DNA of 35,621 nt from Actinomycetota bacterium (GTDB lineage Bacteria > Actinomycetota > Acidimicrobiia > Acidimicrobiales > Ilumatobacteraceae). The translations under genes were made by a program, and so were the position numbers. The notes below the pieces were generated by a model. It saw nothing but the letters and a program-made list of their open reading frames with translations. It had not been told where the DNA came from and did no database searches. Below are positions 8,853-16,359 of the stretch, in pieces (position 1 is the stretch's first letter; the number at the start of each line of letters is the position of its first letter). The stretch spans positions 1 to 35,621 of the forward strand of contig JAUXQB010000132.1 in NCBI GenBank assembly GCA_030685215.1. Reading direction: 5' to 3'.

Positions 8853-8929
8853 GTTCTGGACAGGAATCGTCCCACTCCGGATTCTGGAACGGAATTGTCC
8901 CGACTTGCGGGACGATTCCTGTCCGGAAC
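8853..8929. repeat. MITE-like element: 21-bp inverted repeat with an internal third copy
   Basis: A left arm at 8853-8873 (containing GGACAGGAATCGTCCC) and a right arm at 8909-8929 (containing GGGACGATTCCTGTCC) are inverted copies with one mismatch. A third, diverged copy (TTCTGGAACGGAATTGTCCC, 8882-8901) lies in the loop in the same orientation as the left arm, 28 bp from it. The element occupies the gap between the crotonase stop and the lytic enzyme promoter region. It could be a dispersed palindromic repeat or a decayed miniature transposon. Confidence 0.65.
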
Positions 8930-8942
8930 GGGTCGAGCCGGC

Positions 8943-9716
8943 TCAGTGGCCGGTGAACTCGGCCTTGCCGGGGCCGTTGGCGAGGAAGCTCTGCACGCCG
9001 ATCTGGCTGTCGTCGGTGCGGAAGACGGCCTCGAACAGATCGATCTCCAACGCCAACCCGGCTGCGAGCGGAGTGCCGGCGCCCTCGTCGACAGCTCGCT
9101 TGACCAGTGCCTGCGCGAGCACCGCGCCAGCAGCCACTTCGGTCGCCAGCGCCAACGCGCGCTCGTGGAGCGATTCGTTGGGCACCACTTCGCCGACCAG
9201 GCCGATGCGCAGCGCCTCGTCCGCGCGCACCTGGCGGCCGGTGATCATCAGCTCCTTGGCTCGGCTGCGGCCCACCGTGCGGGTCAACCGCTGCGTGCCG
9301 CCGCCACCGGGAATGATGCCCAGCAGCACTTCCGGCTGTCCGAACACCGCGCGCTCGGCAGCGATGCGATAGTCGCACGACAGCGCCAGCTCGCAGCCCC
9401 CGCCCAGGGCGTAGCCGCTCACCGCGGCGATGACGAAGCGCGGGATGGCGGCCACTGCGTTCAGCGCGCGGTGGAAGCCTTCGCCGATGGCGCGGCCCTG
9501 GTCGGCGCCACCGAACTCGGCGATGTCGGCCCCTGCGGCGAAGATGCGCTCGCCGCCGGTGATGACCACGGCGCCGGGCGGGTCGGCGGTGAGCGCGGTG
9601 GCCACCTCGAACAGTTCGCCGAGCAGCGCCTGCGACAACGCGTTCACCTTCGGATTGTTGAGCGTGACCACGGCAACGCCGTCGTCGCGCCGCTCCAGCA
9701 GCACCAGTTCACCCAT
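8943..9716 (-). CDS. Enoyl-CoA hydratase/isomerase (crotonase) family protein
   Basis: 257 aa, the usual length for a stand-alone crotonase. The oxyanion-hole segments are visible (FAAGADIAEF and ALGGGCELALSCD), and both expected catalytic glutamates are present: Glu109 in GGGCELAL and Glu129 in FGQPEVLLGIIPGGGG. It should hydrate trans-2-enoyl-CoA in fatty-acid or amino-acid breakdown; the exact substrate cannot be told. The start at ATG 9716 is preceded by TAGAGT at 7 nt; a GTG at 9725 is possible but would sit inside that hexamer. The nearby meaB gene, on the same strand but beyond a repeat region, also points to acyl-CoA metabolism, although the two are not clearly one operon. Confidence 0.88.
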   Translation of the reverse strand: MGELVLLERRDDGVAVVTLNNPKVNALSQALLGELFEVATALTADPPGAVVITGGERIFAAGADIAEFGGADQGRAIGEGFHRALNAVAAIPRFVIAAVSGYALGGGCELALSCDYRIAAERAVFGQPEVLLGIIPGGGGTQRLTRTVGRSRAKELMITGRQVRADEALRIGLVGEVVPNESLHERALALATEVAAGAVLAQALVKRAVDEGAGTPLAAGLALEIDLFEAVFRTDDSQIGVQSFLANGPGKAEFTGH

Positions 9717-9723
9717 GCCCGGC

Positions 9724-9729
9724 ACTCTA
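9724..9729 (-). promoter_or_regulatory. Putative -10 of the crotonase gene (TAGAGT)
   Basis: On the minus strand TAGAGT is followed by 7 nt and ATG at 9716, with no Shine-Dalgarno sequence. Confidence 0.4.
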
Positions 9730-9751
9730 CGCCCGCCACCCCTCCCGTCTC

Positions 9752-9915
9752 CCCGACCACGTCATGCCGCATGCGACGAATCCTCGCTCCAGCCATGACA
9801 CAAACGAAGAATCTCCCCCGACGGACGAAACCGCGCCTCAACCCGCGCACGCACCACCCTCCCGACCACGTCATGTCGCATGCGACGAATCCTCGCTCCA
9901 GCCATGACGCAAACG
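9752..9915. repeat. 55-bp direct repeat pair, intergenic
   Basis: Copy 1 (9752-9806) and copy 2 (9861-9915) both begin CCCGACCACGTCATG and end CATGACRCAAACG. They differ at two positions only and lie 109 bp apart start to start. Each copy contains the palindrome CGCATGCG and the segment ATCCTCGCTCCAGCCATG. No convincing gene lies across them; the short open frames they create on both strands repeat the same peptide and are by-products. Confidence 0.75.
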
Positions 9916-9946
9916 GAGAAACCGCCGATGGACCGGGCCGGACCTG

Positions 9947-9968
9947 GGCCGCGGCTGAGTCCGCGGCC
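9947..9968 (-). terminator. GC-rich hairpin after meaB
   Basis: GGCCGCGG (9947-9954) and CCGCGGCC (9961-9968) form an 8-bp stem with a 6-base loop, 17 bases past the meaB stop on the minus strand. No T-tract follows, so termination is only suggested. Confidence 0.4.
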
Positions 9969-9985
9969 GGGGAGTGAGCGGCTTG

Positions 9986-10948
9986 TCAGGCGCCGATGGT
10001 GCCGAGCATCTCGTCGGCGGCCGCCCACGGGTCGATGGTGCGGTGCAGCACGTCGGCCTGCAGCTGAGCCCAGCGCTCGCCGGTGGTGAGGTCGCGGGCA
10101 CGTTGCTCGAGCCGGCGGGCGACGATCTCGCGCAGTTCCTCGCGGAGGCGGAACTCGCGGCGCCGAACCAGCTCGCCGTTGCCCTCGATGAACGCCCGGT
10201 GTGCCACCACGGTGTCCCACAGCTCGGGCACTCCCCGCTTGTCGGTGGCGACCACGGGAATGATGGGCGGCCGCCACGCTTCGTGTGCGAGGTCGCTGAG
10301 CTCGAGCATCTGCTCGAGGTCGCGGCGGGTGTCTTCCACGCCCTTGCGGTCGGCCTTGTTGATGACGAACACGTCGGCGATCTCCATCAGCCCGGCCTTG
10401 TTGGCCTGCACCGAGTCGCCCCAGCCGGGGTTGACGACCACCACTGTGGTGTCGGCCTTGCCGGCGATCTCCACTTCCACCTGGCCGACACCGACGGTCT
10501 CGACGAGGATCCAGTGCCGACCGACCGCGTCGAGCAGCCGAGCGGCTTCGGGCGTGGCCAACGACAGCCCACCGAGGTGACCGCGGGTGGCCATCGACCG
10601 GATGAACACCCCCGGGTCGGTGGCGTGGTCCTGCATGCGGACGCGATCGCCCAGGATGGCACCGCCGGTGAACGGCGAGGAGGGGTCGATGGCCAACACC
10701 GCCACCTCCTCCTGCTGTTGACGCAGGTGGCCGATGAGCGCAGACGTGAGCGTGCTCTTGCCGGCACCCGGCGCGCCGGTGAGACCGACGGTGTAGCCGC
10801 TGCCCGACATCGGGTACGTGATGCGGCTGACCTCGCGGGCATCCGGGCCCCCGCGCTCGACCAGCGACAGCAGCCGGGCGAGCGCGCCGCGGTCGCCGTT
10901 GCGGGCCGCTTCGAACAGCTCGGCGACGGGCAGCGACCGACGGCTCAT
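9986..10948 (-). CDS. meaB: MeaB/ArgK-type G3E GTPase
   Basis: 320 aa. MeaB proteins are GTPase chaperones of B12-dependent acyl-CoA mutases: they protect the mutase and help load intact adenosylcobalamin. Visible are the Walker A GAPGAGKST (58-66), AIDPSSPFTGGAILGDR, the family segment ETVGVGQVEVE, and the base-specificity motif NKADRKG. The ATG at 10948 overlaps the TGA of the upstream nfuA-like gene by 4 nt, so the two are probably translationally coupled. No methylmalonyl-CoA mutase gene is in the window, so the partner must be elsewhere. The open frame extends to 11059 but runs through the upstream gene. Confidence 0.92.
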   Translation of the reverse strand: MSRRSLPVAELFEAARNGDRGALARLLSLVERGGPDAREVSRITYPMSGSGYTVGLTGAPGAGKSTLTSALIGHLRQQQEEVAVLAIDPSSPFTGGAILGDRVRMQDHATDPGVFIRSMATRGHLGGLSLATPEAARLLDAVGRHWILVETVGVGQVEVEIAGKADTTVVVVNPGWGDSVQANKAGLMEIADVFVINKADRKGVEDTRRDLEQMLELSDLAHEAWRPPIIPVVATDKRGVPELWDTVVAHRAFIEGNGELVRRREFRLREELREIVARRLEQRARDLTTGERWAQLQADVLHRTIDPWAAADEMLGTIGA

Positions 10949-11184
10949 AGCTCGTCGGGCACCACGTTGACGACTTCGGTGATGCCGTCGATGCGGTCGC
11001 GCATGATGCGCTCGATGCCGGCCTTCAGCGTCTGGCTGCTGGCCGGGCAGGTGCCGCACGCACCGATGAGCGTGACGGTGACGATGCCGGTGGCCTCGTC
11101 GACGCCGCGGAGGATGATGTCGCCGCCGTCGGCTTGCAGCGCCGGCCGGATGACCTCGATGGTTTCTTCCACTTGAGTGAGCAT
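10945..11184 (-). CDS. NfuA/NifU C-terminal domain iron-sulfur scaffold protein
   Basis: 79 aa, one NifU C-terminal domain and nothing else. It has IRPALQADGGDIILRGV and the cluster-binding GACGTCPAS with Cys43 and Cys46, which in this family hold a [4Fe-4S] cluster at a dimer interface for delivery to target proteins. Two starts are possible, ATG at 11184 and ATG at 11199 (adding MRKFP); neither has a clear Shine-Dalgarno site or -10 hexamer. I chose the shorter because the domain begins there. The 4-nt overlap with meaB suggests joint expression. Confidence 0.88.
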   Translation of the reverse strand: MLTQVEETIEVIRPALQADGGDIILRGVDEATGIVTVTLIGACGTCPASSQTLKAGIERIMRDRIDGITEVVNVVPDEL

Positions 11185-11273
11185 CGGGAACTTTCGCATC
11201 GGGCGGAACGACTGTGCAGTGAGCGGTCGACGCCGCAGGGCGCGCCGGACGACCATTGAACCAGGACCAACCG

Positions 11274-11279
11274 TAGGAT
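11274..11279 (+). promoter_or_regulatory. Putative -10 of the cupredoxin-like lipoprotein (TAGGAT)
   Basis: TAGGAT is followed by 8 nt and the ATG at 11288, with no Shine-Dalgarno sequence in between. Confidence 0.4.
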
Positions 11280-11287
11280 TGCGACTC

Positions 11288-11755
11288 ATGAGATCAGTTC
11301 GTGCTCTGGCACTCATCCCGGTTGCAGCGCTGCTCGTCGCAGCGTGCGGTGACGATTCCGCCGCGACCGACGCCTCGACTGCCGACACCGTCGCCACCAC
11401 CACCTCCGTGGCTCCGCAGACCACCCTCGTCGTCATCGACACCGTGCCCGGCACCGAGGCGCCGCAGGTCACCACGCCCGAGACCGCCATCGACGGTCCC
11501 GTGCAGATCGACGTCGTGGTCGGCGTCGACAGCAGCCCCGATCGAGTGGTGCCGGTGCAGCTCGGCGCCGACGTGACGCTCAACATCACCAACCCGAACG
11601 CGGCCGACGAGTTCCACATCCACGGCATCGAGCTCGAGCAGGCAGCCGACGCGGGACAGATGATCACGTTCAACTTCGTCGTCGATCAGCCCGGCTCGTT
11701 CGAGGTGGAGAGTCACGTCACCGACGGCGTCCTCGTCACGATCACCGTGTCGTGA
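11288..11755 (+). CDS. Lipoprotein with a C-terminal cupredoxin-like domain
   Basis: 155 aa. A short signal peptide ends in the lipobox LLVAAC (Cys20), so the protein is probably lipid-anchored outside the membrane. A Thr/Ala/Pro-rich linker (about 25-70) leads to a cupredoxin-like beta domain that starts near VPVQLGADVTLNITN, contains EFHIHGIEL, and ends FEVESHVTDGVLVTITVS. The usual copper-ligand Cys is absent, so it may bind copper differently or not at all. I chose the ATG at 11288 over the longer open frame from 11177 because it gives the signal peptide and follows TAGGAT. The stop overlaps the first of four 17-bp repeats that lead into the next small gene. Confidence 0.75.
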   Translation: MRSVRALALIPVAALLVAACGDDSAATDASTADTVATTTSVAPQTTLVVIDTVPGTEAPQVTTPETAIDGPVQIDVVVGVDSSPDRVVPVQLGADVTLNITNPNAADEFHIHGIELEQAADAGQMITFNFVVDQPGSFEVESHVTDGVLVTITVS

Positions 11756-11811
11756 GCAGGACCGTGTCGTGACCAGGACCGTGTCGTGATCAGGACCGTC
11801 TCGTGATCGCG
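11744..11811 (+). repeat. Four tandem 17-bp units spanning a stop/start junction
   Basis: Units 11744-11760, 11761-11777, 11778-11794 and 11795-11811 follow the pattern ACCGTGTCGTGANCAGG; the last one is diverged. Every unit holds an AGGA, a GTG start and a GTGA stop/start overlap. The lipoprotein stop (11753-11755) is therefore followed by three 6-codon reading frames (VSRTVS, VTRTVS, VIRTVS), each overlapping the next by 4 nt. The last one overlaps the GTG start of the 50-aa protein at 11803. Confidence 0.85.
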
Positions 11812-11955
11812 CATCAGGGTGGCTGGGACGAGATCCTGCTGGTGCTGGGGCCGATCCTGGTGATCGCCGGACTGCTGCGGCTCGCCAAGCGACGCGTCGA
11901 CCGTCATGAACGCGGCGACGACGACCCTGCCGCCACCGACGACTCGGTGACCTGA
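11803..11955 (+). CDS. Small single-helix membrane protein (50 aa)
   Basis: The frame runs from GTG at 11803 to TGA at 11953-11955. It encodes IAHQGGWDE, then one hydrophobic helix (ILLVLGPILVIAGLLRLAKRR, roughly residues 11-31), then a highly charged tail (RHERGDDDPAATDDSVT). The helix followed by Arg/Lys suggests N-out, C-in insertion. It is coupled to the cupredoxin-like lipoprotein by a GTGA overlap through the 17-bp repeats, which suggests the two work together at the membrane, perhaps in metal or redox handling; that role is inference. I recall similar short HQGGWDE proteins in other actinobacteria but cannot confirm it here. It ends 4 nt before murA on the other strand. Confidence 0.65.
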   Translation: MIAHQGGWDEILLVLGPILVIAGLLRLAKRRVDRHERGDDDPAATDDSVT

Positions 11956-11959
11956 CTCG

Positions 11960-13261
11960 TCAGGCGGGCGCGTCGACGCGTTCGATGTCGGCGCCGAGCG
12001 CCGCGAGGCGGCCGACCAGATCGTCGTAGCCGCGGTCGACGTGGTGCACGCCGGCAACCGAGGTCTCGCCGTCGGCGGCGAGCCCGGCCACCACCAGCGC
12101 GGCACCGGCTCGGATGTCGGGAGCGCGCACGGGTGCACCGCTGAGCTGGGGCACGCCGCGCACCACGGCGTGGTGGCCGTCGGCGCGGATGTCGGCGCCG
12201 AGGCGCTGCAGCTCCTCCACGTAGCGGAAGCGACCCGGGTAGAGGTTCTCGGTGACGATGCCCACACCGTCGGCGACCGCGAGCATGGTGACGATGAGCG
12301 GCTTGTAGTCGGTGGCGATGCCGGGGTACGGCAGCGTGGCCACGTCGATGCTGCGCAGGCGACCTTCCGCCCACACCGCCAGCCCGCCGCCCGCGTCGCT
12401 GCCGTCGAGCGCGCCACCGATGGTGGTGATGCTGAGGCCCATGTCGCGGAAGCGGCGCAACAGCATCTCCATGTGGTCGGCGCGAGCGCCGCGCAGCACC
12501 ACCTCGCCACCGCTCACCGCCACCGCAGCCAGGTAGGTGGCCGCCTGGATGCGGTCCGGCACCACCTGATGGTCGGCGGCGTGCAGTTGGCCGGGTTCGA
12601 CGCCTTCGATGACCAACGTGGACGAACCGATGCCGCCGATGTGCGCGCCCATGGCCACCAGGAAGTTGCACAGGTCGGCGATCTCCGGTTCGCGGGCTGC
12701 GTTGTCGATGACCGTGGTGCCCTTCGCGTGCACCGCTGCGGTGAGGATGTTCTCGGTGGCGCCGACGCTGGGGAAGTCGAGTGTGATGTCGGCGCCGTGC
12801 AGCCGCTCGGCGCGGGCCTCGACCACGCCATGGCGCAACTCGAACGTGGCCCCCATCGCCTCCAGCCCCTTGAGGTGCATGTCGATGGGGCGACTGCCGA
12901 AGTCGTCGCCGCCGGGCAGCGACAGCGACACTCGTCCGAAGCGACCGAGCAACGGACCGAGCACGTTGATGCTGGCGCGGATGCGCTCGACCAGTTCGTA
13001 GGGAGCGACCGGTGAGATGTTGCCGTCGTTGACCATGCGCACGGTGTCGGGGCCGACGCGCTCGCTGCGCACGCCGATGGCGGCGAGCAGGTCGCCCATG
13101 ATGCCGACGTCGACGATGTCGGGCACGTTGGTGAGCGTGGACGTTCCGTCGGCGAGCAGGGTGGCAGCCATCAGCTTCAACACCGAGTTCTTCGCGCCGG
13201 GAATGGCCACTTCACCACGGAGCGGGCCGGCGCGGCGGATGAGAATTCGCTCGTCGTTCAT
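11960..13261 (-). CDS. murA: UDP-N-acetylglucosamine 1-carboxyvinyltransferase
   Basis: 433 aa, full length. It transfers enolpyruvate from PEP to UDP-GlcNAc, the first committed step of peptidoglycan synthesis. The N-terminus has [21 protein letters not shown] with the conserved Lys-Asn pair; [14 protein letters not shown] and [13 protein letters not shown] lie in the second half. The active-site loop reads [14 protein letters not shown]: Asp119 takes the place of the usual Cys (Cys115 in E. coli). This exchange is known in mycobacteria and chlamydiae and makes MurA insensitive to fosfomycin. I chose ATG at 13261; the longer open frame upstream is a shadow of the divergent MFS gene. Confidence 0.95.
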   Translation of the reverse strand: MNDERILIRRAGPLRGEVAIPGAKNSVLKLMAATLLADGTSTLTNVPDIVDVGIMGDLLAAIGVRSERVGPDTVRMVNDGNISPVAPYELVERIRASINVLGPLLGRFGRVSLSLPGGDDFGSRPIDMHLKGLEAMGATFELRHGVVEARAERLHGADITLDFPSVGATENILTAAVHAKGTTVIDNAAREPEIADLCNFLVAMGAHIGGIGSSTLVIEGVEPGQLHAADHQVVPDRIQAATYLAAVAVSGGEVVLRGARADHMEMLLRRFRDMGLSITTIGGALDGSDAGGGLAVWAEGRLRSIDVATLPYPGIATDYKPLIVTMLAVADGVGIVTENLYPGRFRYVEELQRLGADIRADGHHAVVRGVPQLSGAPVRAPDIRAGAALVVAGLAADGETSVAGVHHVDRGYDDLVGRLAALGADIERVDAPA

Positions 13262-13320
13262 GAGGTCGTCAAGTATGCCCGGTTCCGGCAGCTGCGCGGT
13301 CCCGCCGACGGCCCGCCGGG

Positions 13321-13326
13321 TAGCCT
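13321..13326 (+). promoter_or_regulatory. Putative -10 of the MFS gene (TAGCCT)
   Basis: TAGCCT is followed by 7 nt and the GTG at 13334, with no Shine-Dalgarno sequence. Confidence 0.4.
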
Positions 13327-13333
13327 CCGTGCG

Positions 13334-14842
13334 GTGCCGAAACGACTCTCCACCATCACCACGGTGTGGCCGGCAGGGTCTCCGGGAGCCGAGGCCGCGA
13401 CGACCCCACGCTCCGACGTGGTCGACGAGCAGGCAGAGGCCGACGGATCGTTCAGCCAGGCCGTCGGCCCGTTCCGCAGCTACCGCCGCGAGGTCGCGAC
13501 GCACGACGACGGCTCGGTCACCGAAACGACCACCTACCGGCTGAGCATCCCGTGGTTCGGCTGGCTGTTCGCCGGCGCGCTGCGCCGGTCGCTGCGCAGT
13601 CGTCGACCAGAGGGCGCCTCCAGTCCGTGGTGGTCGCCGCCCGACCGGCTCACCGAACGTCAGGCGCGATCGCTCGCGCTGCTGGCGGCCGCCGGCATGT
13701 CGGCCACCTTCGCCAACACGCTGTTCACCCAGACGTCCACGTTCGTCGCCGACAGCTTCGACATCTCCGAACGCGGCCTGGGGCACGCGGGTGCCATCGT
13801 CCGCCTCGGTGTGGTCATCGCGCTGCCGTTCGCGCTGCTGGCGGATCGAGTTGGCCGGCGACGCATGATCGTGCTGCTGGCGTGGTTGACGCCCATCGTC
13901 TGCGCACTCGGCGCGGCGGCCACCAGCTTCCCGCTGCTGGTGGCGACGCAGACCGTGGGCCGCCCGCTCGGCATCGCACTCGCGTTGCTCGCCGCGGTGG
14001 CCGCGGCCGAGGAGATGCCGCGCAACAGTCGCGCCTACGCCGTCAGTGTGCTGGCGATGGCCGCCGGTCTGGGTGCCGGCGTCGCGGTCGCGGCCCTCCG
14101 CCTCACCGACCTCGGGCCGGAAGGGTGGCGGTTGGTCTACCTGCTCTCGCTCGTCTGGCTTCCGGTCGCGGTCAGTCTCGGCCGGCACCTCCTCGAGACC
14201 CGACGCTTCGAGACCATCCACCGCATCGGCGTGCCGATCAATCGAAAGCGACTCGCGCTCATCGCATCGGTGGCGCTGGCCGCGAACATGTTCGTCGCGC
14301 CGGCCTCGTACTTCCAGAACAACTACCTCGACAAGGTGCGCGGCTACAGCGGCGGCGGCATCGCGCTGTTCACACTTGCCACCGGCACACCGGCGTCGCT
14401 CGGCCTGGTGGTCGGCGGCAAGCTGGCCGACGTGGTCGGCCGCCGCCGGCTCATCGCCATCTGCTCGCCCATCTCCACTATCTGCATCACCACCGCGTTC
14501 TTCGTGTCGGGCCCGTCGATGTGGGCGGTGTCGCTCACCGGTGGGTTCATGGCCGCCATGGCCTACCCCGCCTTCGCGGTGTATCGAGCCGAGATGTTCC
14601 CCACCGGCAACCGAGGGATGGCGAACGGTCTCGTCACCGCGACGGCCCTGCTCAGCGGCAGCGTCGGCATCCTGCTGGTGGGGTCGTTGAGGGACCAGGG
14701 ATACAGCTACGGCAGCCTGATGGCGTGCATGGCGCTGGGTCAGCTCACCGCCGCCTTCGTCGCCTACCGCTGGTACCCCGAGACCGCGCACCTGGAGCTG
14801 GAAGCCCTCAACCCCGGTGACCCGGTGATCTCAGAGCGCTGA
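13334..14842 (+). CDS. Major facilitator superfamily transporter
   Basis: 502 aa. An unusual cytoplasmic N-terminus of about 110 residues (acidic, then [19 protein letters not shown]) precedes about 12 membrane helices. The MFS loop 2-3 motif appears as ADRVGRRRM, and its echo in the second half as [13 protein letters not shown], so both halves are intact; [15 protein letters not shown] lies at the start of the second half. It is probably a proton-coupled transporter, substrate unknown. The start is GTG at 13334, 7 nt after TAGCCT and divergent from murA. The last codons (Ser-Glu-Arg-stop) lie inside the left copy of a 31-bp direct repeat that bounds a 2.5 kb insertion, yet the gene is complete. 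Confidence 0.88.
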   Translation: MPKRLSTITTVWPAGSPGAEAATTPRSDVVDEQAEADGSFSQAVGPFRSYRREVATHDDGSVTETTTYRLSIPWFGWLFAGALRRSLRSRRPEGASSPWWSPPDRLTERQARSLALLAAAGMSATFANTLFTQTSTFVADSFDISERGLGHAGAIVRLGVVIALPFALLADRVGRRRMIVLLAWLTPIVCALGAAATSFPLLVATQTVGRPLGIALALLAAVAAAEEMPRNSRAYAVSVLAMAAGLGAGVAVAALRLTDLGPEGWRLVYLLSLVWLPVAVSLGRHLLETRRFETIHRIGVPINRKRLALIASVALAANMFVAPASYFQNNYLDKVRGYSGGGIALFTLATGTPASLGLVVGGKLADVVGRRRLIAICSPISTICITTAFFVSGPSMWAVSLTGGFMAAMAYPAFAVYRAEMFPTGNRGMANGLVTATALLSGSVGILLVGSLRDQGYSYGSLMACMALGQLTAAFVAYRWYPETAHLELEALNPGDPVISER

Positions 14843-14857
14843 CATCCAGGCGGCCAC
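14827..14857. repeat. Left 31-bp direct repeat bounding the insertion (att-like)
   Basis: The 31 bases begin GATCTCAGAGCGCTGACATC and are identical to 17383-17413. This copy contains the MFS stop codon (TGA at 14840-14842). Its centre TCAGAGCGCTGA holds stop codons for both strands. The sequences outside the two copies differ from the next base on. Confidence 0.9.
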
Positions 14858-15023
14858 GACCGCGACCGGACATCGACCAGCATCGCGGCAGACCCAACTA
14901 GCGGAGTGTCATAGAACGTCTGCCCCTATCACCTACCGGCACTTCCGGGAAGCGTTTCCTTCAGCGAAGGGCGACCGTCGCCGTTCGATCCGTCATGTCG
15001 GTCGGGCCCGTGGAGAACGCAGG

Positions 15024-15578
15024 TCACGGTTGAAGCGGCTCACGGAGCCCGGCGATGAGCCCCTCTGAGGTGATCCGCAGGCGACCCGGCCGGGCCGCCG
15101 AGAACTGGCTGTACAACGCAGGCGAACGAGCTTCCAGACTGGTCAACCACGTTGCGAACACCGCGAGCACCGTTGGCAACTGCATCTCAATCCACTCGTC
15201 CCAGCGATGTCCCGGCTCGGCTCGAACAAGGCCGAGATGTGCGAGCCGACCGTTGAGTTGATCCATCTTCAGGAGGTCACGGTCCGGCCGCCACGCCCAG
15301 TCAGGCACGAAGTCCCGTGCCGAGACGCGATTGCCCTTCTGCTCGCCGAGGAACTCGATCACGCAGCGAATGTGCACGAGTCCCGCCTCGAGGAGCGAGT
15401 TTCGGACGACCTGCTCAACCTCGTTTCGATTGCCCCGAGCAGCGAACAGCAGGAGCTGCTGAACCTCGTAGTGGACAGGGTCGAGCATCTGAGCGAGTAG
15501 CGCAGCTGTCTTGGTCGGAGGCTTCGAACCCACACCAGCAGTCCGTCGTGCTCGCAGAGCGCGCTGAGCCGTCTCCAC
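15024..15578 (-). CDS. Unknown helical protein in the insertion
   Basis: 184 aa, no family recognised. It is predicted mostly alpha-helical, with HYEVQQLLLFAARG, then NSLLEAGLVHIRCVIEFLG and a Trp-rich middle (FVPDWAWRPDRD). The buried 'E..LVH.R..I.FL' helix is reminiscent of small all-alpha proteins that accompany mobile DNA, but this is not enough to name a domain. The start is GTG at 15578; ATG at 15488 (MLDPVHYEV) is equally possible, because the first 30 residues are basic and low in structure. No promoter or Shine-Dalgarno site decides it. It is the largest gene of the insertion and points toward its left end. Confidence 0.6.
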   Translation of the reverse strand: METAQRALRARRTAGVGSKPPTKTAALLAQMLDPVHYEVQQLLLFAARGNRNEVEQVVRNSLLEAGLVHIRCVIEFLGEQKGNRVSARDFVPDWAWRPDRDLLKMDQLNGRLAHLGLVRAEPGHRWDEWIEMQLPTVLAVFATWLTSLEARSPALYSQFSAARPGRLRITSEGLIAGLREPLQP

Positions 15579-15660
15579 AGAGTCGCCCTGTCGCAGACGG
15601 CGTCATGCGGTCCCGATCACCCTGGCGACGGAGCGCCGGGCGGGCAGCGCTGCGCCGCCC

Positions 15661-15823
15661 CGCGTCCGCGGACGCGTGGCTCGTGCTCGTCAACAACTCT
15701 GTAACAGGCCTTGATGACGCTGATCGCGCGAGCGCGATCGAGAACACGATGCTGGTCCGATTGACCCGAGTCGACGGTCCCCAGGCGCCGAGCTTTCTTA
15801 CGTGGCGCGCGTCCGCGGACGCG
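15661..15823. repeat. Two identical 16-bp palindromes plus an 18-bp palindrome
   Basis: CGCGTCCGCGGACGCG occurs at 15661-15676 and again at 15808-15823; each copy is its own reverse complement. Between them GATCGCGC-GA-GCGCGATC (15722-15739) is a further inverted repeat. The whole stretch 15579-15916 has no convincing gene. It may be a binding region for a regulator or a replication or recombination protein. Confidence 0.7.
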
Positions 15824-15916
15824 TGCCCCGACGACTGCCCGACAGCCAGCGCGGGACGAGGTTCTTTCAGCGCCGCTATCGGCAGTTCTGCGCGGGCGGT
15901 CCGGAGCCCGTTCGCG

Positions 15917-16153
15917 CTATTTCGTACCGCGGCGACCCGTGGTGAACAGACCGGCGAGCATCAAGGCCATCCCGATGACACCGGCGAGCCATAGCGATTT
16001 GCCCGCGTACCAGACACCGATCGTCGCAAGCCACACGGCAACGGCGACCCACCATTCGATGGACGGCTGGTGACGCACCGAGCGGTAGATCGCTACTGCG
16101 AGAGCAGCGACCGGCACCGCGACGATCGCAAGCACCATCAGGTAGATCAGCAC
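15917..16153 (-). CDS. Small membrane protein in the insertion (78 aa)
   Basis: Three hydrophobic segments are clear: MVLAIVAVPVAALAVAIY near the N-terminus, WWVAVAVWLATIGVWY, and LAGVIGMALMLAGLF before a basic end (TTGRRGTK). It is an integral membrane protein of unknown role. The GTG start at 16153 is supported by TAGCGT exactly 6 nt upstream on the minus strand, the same arrangement as the chromosomal leaderless genes, so it is probably expressed. No relative is recognised. Confidence 0.65.
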   Translation of the reverse strand: MLIYLMVLAIVAVPVAALAVAIYRSVRHQPSIEWWVAVAVWLATIGVWYAGKSLWLAGVIGMALMLAGLFTTGRRGTK

Positions 16154-16159
16154 ATGTCC

Positions 16160-16165
16160 ACGCTA
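16160..16165 (-). promoter_or_regulatory. Putative -10 (TAGCGT) of the small membrane protein
   Basis: On the minus strand TAGCGT is followed by 6 nt and the GTG at 16153. No Shine-Dalgarno sequence is present. Confidence 0.4.
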
Positions 16166-16359
16166 AGGGACGAGCAGATCGGCATACCTGCGCTACGCAC
16201 GGAGGGTGGGTTGGTGCGCGATCATGGGCCGGTGAGACGAAGCCTGCGGCGTACAAACTGCGGTGCAACGTCTATCTCGAGAAGTCGGGCGACCGATCAG
16301 TCGTCGCTCAATGCTTCAACCACTCAGGACTGCAAGCCGAGATTGCAGGTGCTGCCCGG

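Noticed and set aside
9752-9915. CRISPR array
   Set aside because: Only two copies, 55 bp long, with a 54-bp gap; no third repeat and no cas genes.
13262-14791. Long minus-strand open frame upstream of murA
   Set aside because: It lies opposite the MFS gene in a high-GC shadow frame and shows no family resemblance.
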